Below, piece after piece: positions 24,487 to 27,269 of a stretch of 27,269 nt of DNA; position 1 is the first letter of the stretch; each line of letters begins with the position of its first letter. Source of the stretch: an uncultured Flavobacteriales bacterium (GTDB lineage Bacteria > Bacteroidota > Bacteroidia > Flavobacteriales > Crocinitomicaceae); the NCBI GenBank assembly GCA_946478775.1, contig CAMLDR010000035.1, positions 1-27,269 on the forward strand, read 5' to 3'. Made by a program: the position numbers and the translations under genes. Below the pieces are notes generated by a model. The model worked only from the letters and a program-made list of their open reading frames with translations, made no database searches and was not told the origin of the DNA.

Positions 24487-25473
24487 ATGATGAAAACAAT
24501 TTGTTGCTTCCTGCTTTTAATAAGCTTCGCTTTTGCCTCACAGGCTTCAGGTCAGAGAAAAATGATGAATCCTTTTTACATCTTTAAAACCACTAAAAAT
24601 ACGGCCGTTAAAAGCGGAGAAGCGAAACTGACGCTCCATTTCAGCAGCCCGAATTTCAGGAACATTCCCCCGGGTTATCAAACCATTATTTATTATTCCG
24701 TAAACAAATTAACTGATACACTCGTTTTGGAAACTCCCTTTACAACTACCATTCAACTTCCGGCAGAAAAAACCGTTTTCAAATTCTGGCCCGGACCAGG
24801 TTACAATGAAGTGATCAGTGATACCATTCAAATAGAGAACCAAACAGAAAATGAAGCACAGGTCTATTTCTACTCTGAGACGATGATGATTGAGGTCGAC
24901 AAACCGGTTATTTACCTTCAAAGTCCGGTTAAACTGGATTTTTCAATCCGGGTAAAACCCACCAACGACTTTACTTTCACTTACCCGGTTTATACCGGCG
25001 AATGGAAAGGAACACTGCATCCAACCGGCCAACTGGAAATGAACGGACAAACATATCCCTACCTCTTTTGGGATGCCAAGCAGGAATTCAGCCTGCAAAA
25101 TCATTCAAACGGATACCGTGTTCCAAAGGAGGAAGTCATTCCGTTTTTAGAAGAGCAACTTACAAATGCCGGGTTGACTTCCACAGAAAAAACAGATTTC
25201 ATTACCTATTGGGGACCACGTTTAATGCACTACAAATCCGTTTTTATTCAGTTCTACCTGCAGGAAGACTGCAATCAATTCGCTTCTCTTGAATGCGACC
25301 CGAAACCAACTGCGATCAACCGGATCTATATCGGTTTCTCCGAATGGAATGACAAACTGGAAAGTTATATGCGACCTCCCGATAGCAATCGGGACAAACT
25401 CCCGGCCTTTAAACGCGCTGGTTTCAATGTCCTGGAATGGGGCGGATTTGAACTAAAATCAATCGAATTATGA
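24487..25473 (+). CDS. Secreted protein of unknown function, array copy 1
   Basis: 328 residues. I do not recognise a named family. An N-terminal signal peptide (KTICCFLLLISFAFASQASG) gives likely export, with no lipobox cysteine at the cleavage site. A beta-rich N-terminal part (24-130) precedes the core shared with the next two genes: DKPVIYLQ (138-145), FTFTYPVYTGEWKG (162-175), YPYLFWDA (190-197), EKTDFITYWGPR (234-245), CNQFASLECDPKP (262-274), NRIYIGF (278-284) and EWGG (317-320). The position of PPDSNRD (297-303) coincides with an 18-base palindrome, and this copy has 3 more residues than copy 2 between the IYI-F and EWGG motifs. Overlaps copy 2 by 4 bases (ATGA). Function cannot be inferred; envelope or periplasm is the likely location. 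Confidence 0.75.
   Translation: MMKTICCFLLLISFAFASQASGQRKMMNPFYIFKTTKNTAVKSGEAKLTLHFSSPNFRNIPPGYQTIIYYSVNKLTDTLVLETPFTTTIQLPAEKTVFKFWPGPGYNEVISDTIQIENQTENEAQVYFYSETMMIEVDKPVIYLQSPVKLDFSIRVKPTNDFTFTYPVYTGEWKGTLHPTGQLEMNGQTYPYLFWDAKQEFSLQNHSNGYRVPKEEVIPFLEEQLTNAGLTSTEKTDFITYWGPRLMHYKSVFIQFYLQEDCNQFASLECDPKPTAINRIYIGFSEWNDKLESYMRPPDSNRDKLPAFKRAGFNVLEWGGFELKSIEL
25377..25394. repeat. Palindrome inside array copy 1, near-copy of the one before alaS
   Basis: TCCCGATAGCAATCGGGA: 7-bp arms TCCCGAT / ATCGGGA around AGCA. It differs by one base from the perfect palindrome at 6894-6911. It lies in the coding frame and encodes the residues around PDSNRD. Confidence 0.7.
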
Positions 25474-26450
25474 TCCGAAAACTCCTTTTATGCTATTTGC
25501 TGATTATTCCTTTCCTGGGTTTTTCCAAAGGAAAAGAATCGCTTCCGTCAGTTTGGATTATCAAAGACAGTGTTTCTCAAAAAATCCATCCGGACAGTGT
25601 TAAACTGGTTTTTAAAGTCGAGGATCTGTACGACCAGTTGATGCTAAAGCAGCATCCGGCAATTATCCAGGTGAAAACAGATGGCAAAGTGAAAAAATAT
25701 ACCGTCACTGATCAGTACAGAATGTTTACATTTCCTTTATCAAAAGGAAATCACCACCTCGCTTTTTATGTCAATGCAAACTTTCGTGAAATTCATTTTG
25801 ACCAGGAAATCCTTGGAGGCCACTACTATGAAGTCGGATTGAATTTTGAGGGTTCTGTTAATTCCCGCAGGCAGATCATGGTAGAAAAACCGGTCATTTA
25901 CTTATACAGTGAAAACGAAGACAACTTTAGTCTGAAGATCAAAACGGACGCGGAGTTACAATTCACTTATCCTGTCTGCAAAGACGAATGGAAAGGAACA
26001 GCACATCCGGACGGGACCATTCAAATCAATGGAGCAAACTATCCATATCTTTTTTGGGATGCTCAGCTTCCGGTTGAAGCCCTGAATTTGAACTGGAATC
26101 ATTCGGACCAAATCCTGGGTGAACAAACCGTCCAATACCTTTCAGCAAAACTGGATTATTTGGGATTCAACGCCAAAGAAAAAGCGGATTTCATTACTTA
26201 CTGGGTACCGCGTATGCAGCAAATGAACTACATCGAGGTGCTTTGGATCCAGGACGAATCCGTTAATGAGATCGCTTCACTGGATATTTCTCCTGCGTTT
26301 ACTCAAAACCGCATTTACATTGTTTTCAGGGAAATCAGCGACCTCACGGATGAATCTTTGAAACTGAAATTAAACACATTAAAACCCATCGACAGAAGTA
26401 AGAACCACTTGGTCGAATGGGGAGGAATCGAAATGCAATCCAATTTATAA
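25470..26450 (+). CDS. Secreted protein of unknown function, array copy 2
   Basis: 326 residues, related to the two flanking genes; family not recognised. An N-terminal hydrophobic segment (RKLLLCYLLIIPFLGF) acts as a likely signal peptide. A beta-rich N-terminal part (25-130) contains HHLAFYVNANFREIHFDQE (95-113), which lines up with the F-x-F...EI...D pattern of the other copies. Core motifs: EKPVIYLY (139-146), FTYPVCKDEWKG (165-176), YPYLFWD (191-197), EKADFITYWVPR (237-248), NRIYIVF (280-286) and EWGG (316-319). It lacks the two cysteines that copy 1 has in the CNQFASLEC motif (ESVNEIASLDISP here). Three bases separate it from copy 3, so the array is one transcription unit. Confidence 0.73.
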   Translation: MIRKLLLCYLLIIPFLGFSKGKESLPSVWIIKDSVSQKIHPDSVKLVFKVEDLYDQLMLKQHPAIIQVKTDGKVKKYTVTDQYRMFTFPLSKGNHHLAFYVNANFREIHFDQEILGGHYYEVGLNFEGSVNSRRQIMVEKPVIYLYSENEDNFSLKIKTDAELQFTYPVCKDEWKGTAHPDGTIQINGANYPYLFWDAQLPVEALNLNWNHSDQILGEQTVQYLSAKLDYLGFNAKEKADFITYWVPRMQQMNYIEVLWIQDESVNEIASLDISPAFTQNRIYIVFREISDLTDESLKLKLNTLKPIDRSKNHLVEWGGIEMQSNL

Positions 26451-26453
26451 GCC

Positions 26454-27269
26454 ATGCGTACACTCTTCTTTTTCCTGTTGATCAGCAGCAATTTATTTGC
26501 CAGCAAATTAGAAATCATCCCGGATTATTTTGTGAACTATGAAACCGATAAACATCCGCTAAATAATGCCTCCCGAATTAAAATTGTCTGTGAATTTGAC
26601 TCGGATTACAACTTATTCCGTGAATTGCGTTTCGGAATGAACGGAAGCAATGAACGGATCAAGATGAATGATAAAAATGAGGCAGAAGCGATTCGCAAGC
26701 CACAAAAGGCCGTTTTCCAATTCTACTACGACAATCATTTCCAGGAAATTGAAACAGATTCAATTGAAGTGAAGAAAGGACAAACACTGATCATTTACCT
26801 CCATTTCAAAGCACTGAATGAACCTCGCCCGGTGAAAAAACCGGTGATTTACCTTTATCCGGAATCAGATACAGAAATTTCCGTTCAACTCAAAACCACC
26901 GGTAAACTCACATTCTCTTATCCGAATTATGCTTCCGGGTGGAAAGGTACCGCGTATCCGGATGGTTCTATCCATATCAATGGAAAACACTACCCGTATT
27001 TGTTTTGGGAATCCGAACAACCATTCGACACCTTCGACCGCGAAATTGGCGGATTTCTCGTGAACAACGAAAATGTAGTCGAATCCCTGGAAAAATACTT
27101 AACTGATTTAGGGTTCAACGACAAAGAGAAGACAGATTTCATTACGTTTTGGGGACCCCAGCTTCAGCAGCACAAACAGGTAATGCTCCAATTCATTTTG
27201 AACGAGAACTGCAACCGGTTTGCAGCATTGGAAATAGAACCCAAACCCGCACATTTGAACCGGGTCTAC
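26454..27269 (+). CDS. Secreted protein of unknown function, array copy 3 (cut by window edge)
   Basis: 272 codons from ATG 26454 to the last base, with no stop. An N-terminal hydrophobic segment (TLFFFLLISSNLFA) is a likely signal peptide. The N-terminal beta-rich part (20-125) has AVFQFYYDNHFQEIETDSIEV (86-106). The shared core then follows: KKPVIYLYPE (128-137), FSYPNYASGWKG (154-165), YPYLFWES (180-187), EKTDFITFWGP (225-235), CNRFAALEIEPKP (253-265) and LNRVY (268-272). The missing end would hold the IYI-F continuation and EWGG motif, so about 45-55 residues are outside. Further copies may follow beyond the window. No function can be given. Confidence 0.72.
   Translation, partial: MRTLFFFLLISSNLFASKLEIIPDYFVNYETDKHPLNNASRIKIVCEFDSDYNLFRELRFGMNGSNERIKMNDKNEAEAIRKPQKAVFQFYYDNHFQEIETDSIEVKKGQTLIIYLHFKALNEPRPVKKPVIYLYPESDTEISVQLKTTGKLTFSYPNYASGWKGTAYPDGSIHINGKHYPYLFWESEQPFDTFDREIGGFLVNNENVVESLEKYLTDLGFNDKEKTDFITFWGPQLQQHKQVMLQFILNENCNRFAALEIEPKPAHLNRVY

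Noticed and set aside
24601..26450. Copies 1 and 2 of the secreted array as a single frameshifted gene
   Set aside because: Each has its own signal peptide, own ATG and stop with a coupled ATGA overlap, and both carry the complete core; they are separate genes.
1..27269. CRISPR arrays, tRNA/rRNA genes, insertion sequences, phage genes, toxin-antitoxin pairs
   Set aside because: No spaced direct repeats, tRNA-like cloverleaf, rRNA stretch, transposase or integrase motif was seen; remaining gaps are short promoter-sized intervals.

Overview
The window looks like a chromosomal segment of a Bacteroidota (Flavobacteriia-like) bacterium. The pointers are AT-rich DNA, start codons without clear Shine-Dalgarno sequences, several Bacteroidota-type -7 promoter elements (TAnnTTTG), and gene families common in that phylum (YfhO membrane proteins, APC permeases, KPVIYLY-type secreted proteins). 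I could not run a search, so the taxon is an inference.

Left part (1-9628), mostly housekeeping. The 5' part of dnaK (- strand) runs off the left edge. Upstream of it on the same strand lie two amino-acid permeases of the APC superfamily, separated by a clear rho-independent terminator. Diverging from them on + are an ABC1/UbiB-type atypical kinase and alaS (alanyl-tRNA synthetase). A compound palindromic element lies between the kinase and alaS.

Middle part (9617-21308), a surface-glycan locus. A Wzx-like flippase on - overlaps the end of alaS tail to tail and diverges from a long, tightly packed + strand gene series. That series is a GT4-type glycosyltransferase, a second GT-B-like transferase, pseB, pseC, a methyltransferase-like protein, a PhyH-type dioxygenase-like protein, a pseudaminic-acid-associated methylase, pseF, a tandem-GNAT protein and pseI. 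Together these encode most of the CMP-pseudaminic acid route: PseB dehydratase, PseC transaminase, a PseH-like acetyltransferase domain, PseI synthase and PseF cytidylyltransferase. Functions that could modify, transfer and export the sugar are present too. The PseG UDP-sugar hydrolase is not visible. A strong bidirectional hairpin closes the series just after pseI.

Right part (21338-27269). A 1002-residue YfhO-family membrane protein on - converges with pseI. Diverging from it on + is a tandem array of three related secreted proteins of unknown function; the third is cut by the window edge. They share a KPVIYLY ... WKG ... YPYLFW ... EK(T/A)DFITYW ... EWGG core and have diverged N-terminal parts. 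The first copy carries, in frame, a palindrome nearly identical to the one upstream of alaS. This array and the pse locus without pseG are the two most interesting parts of the window. No tRNA, rRNA, CRISPR array, insertion sequence or phage gene was recognised.
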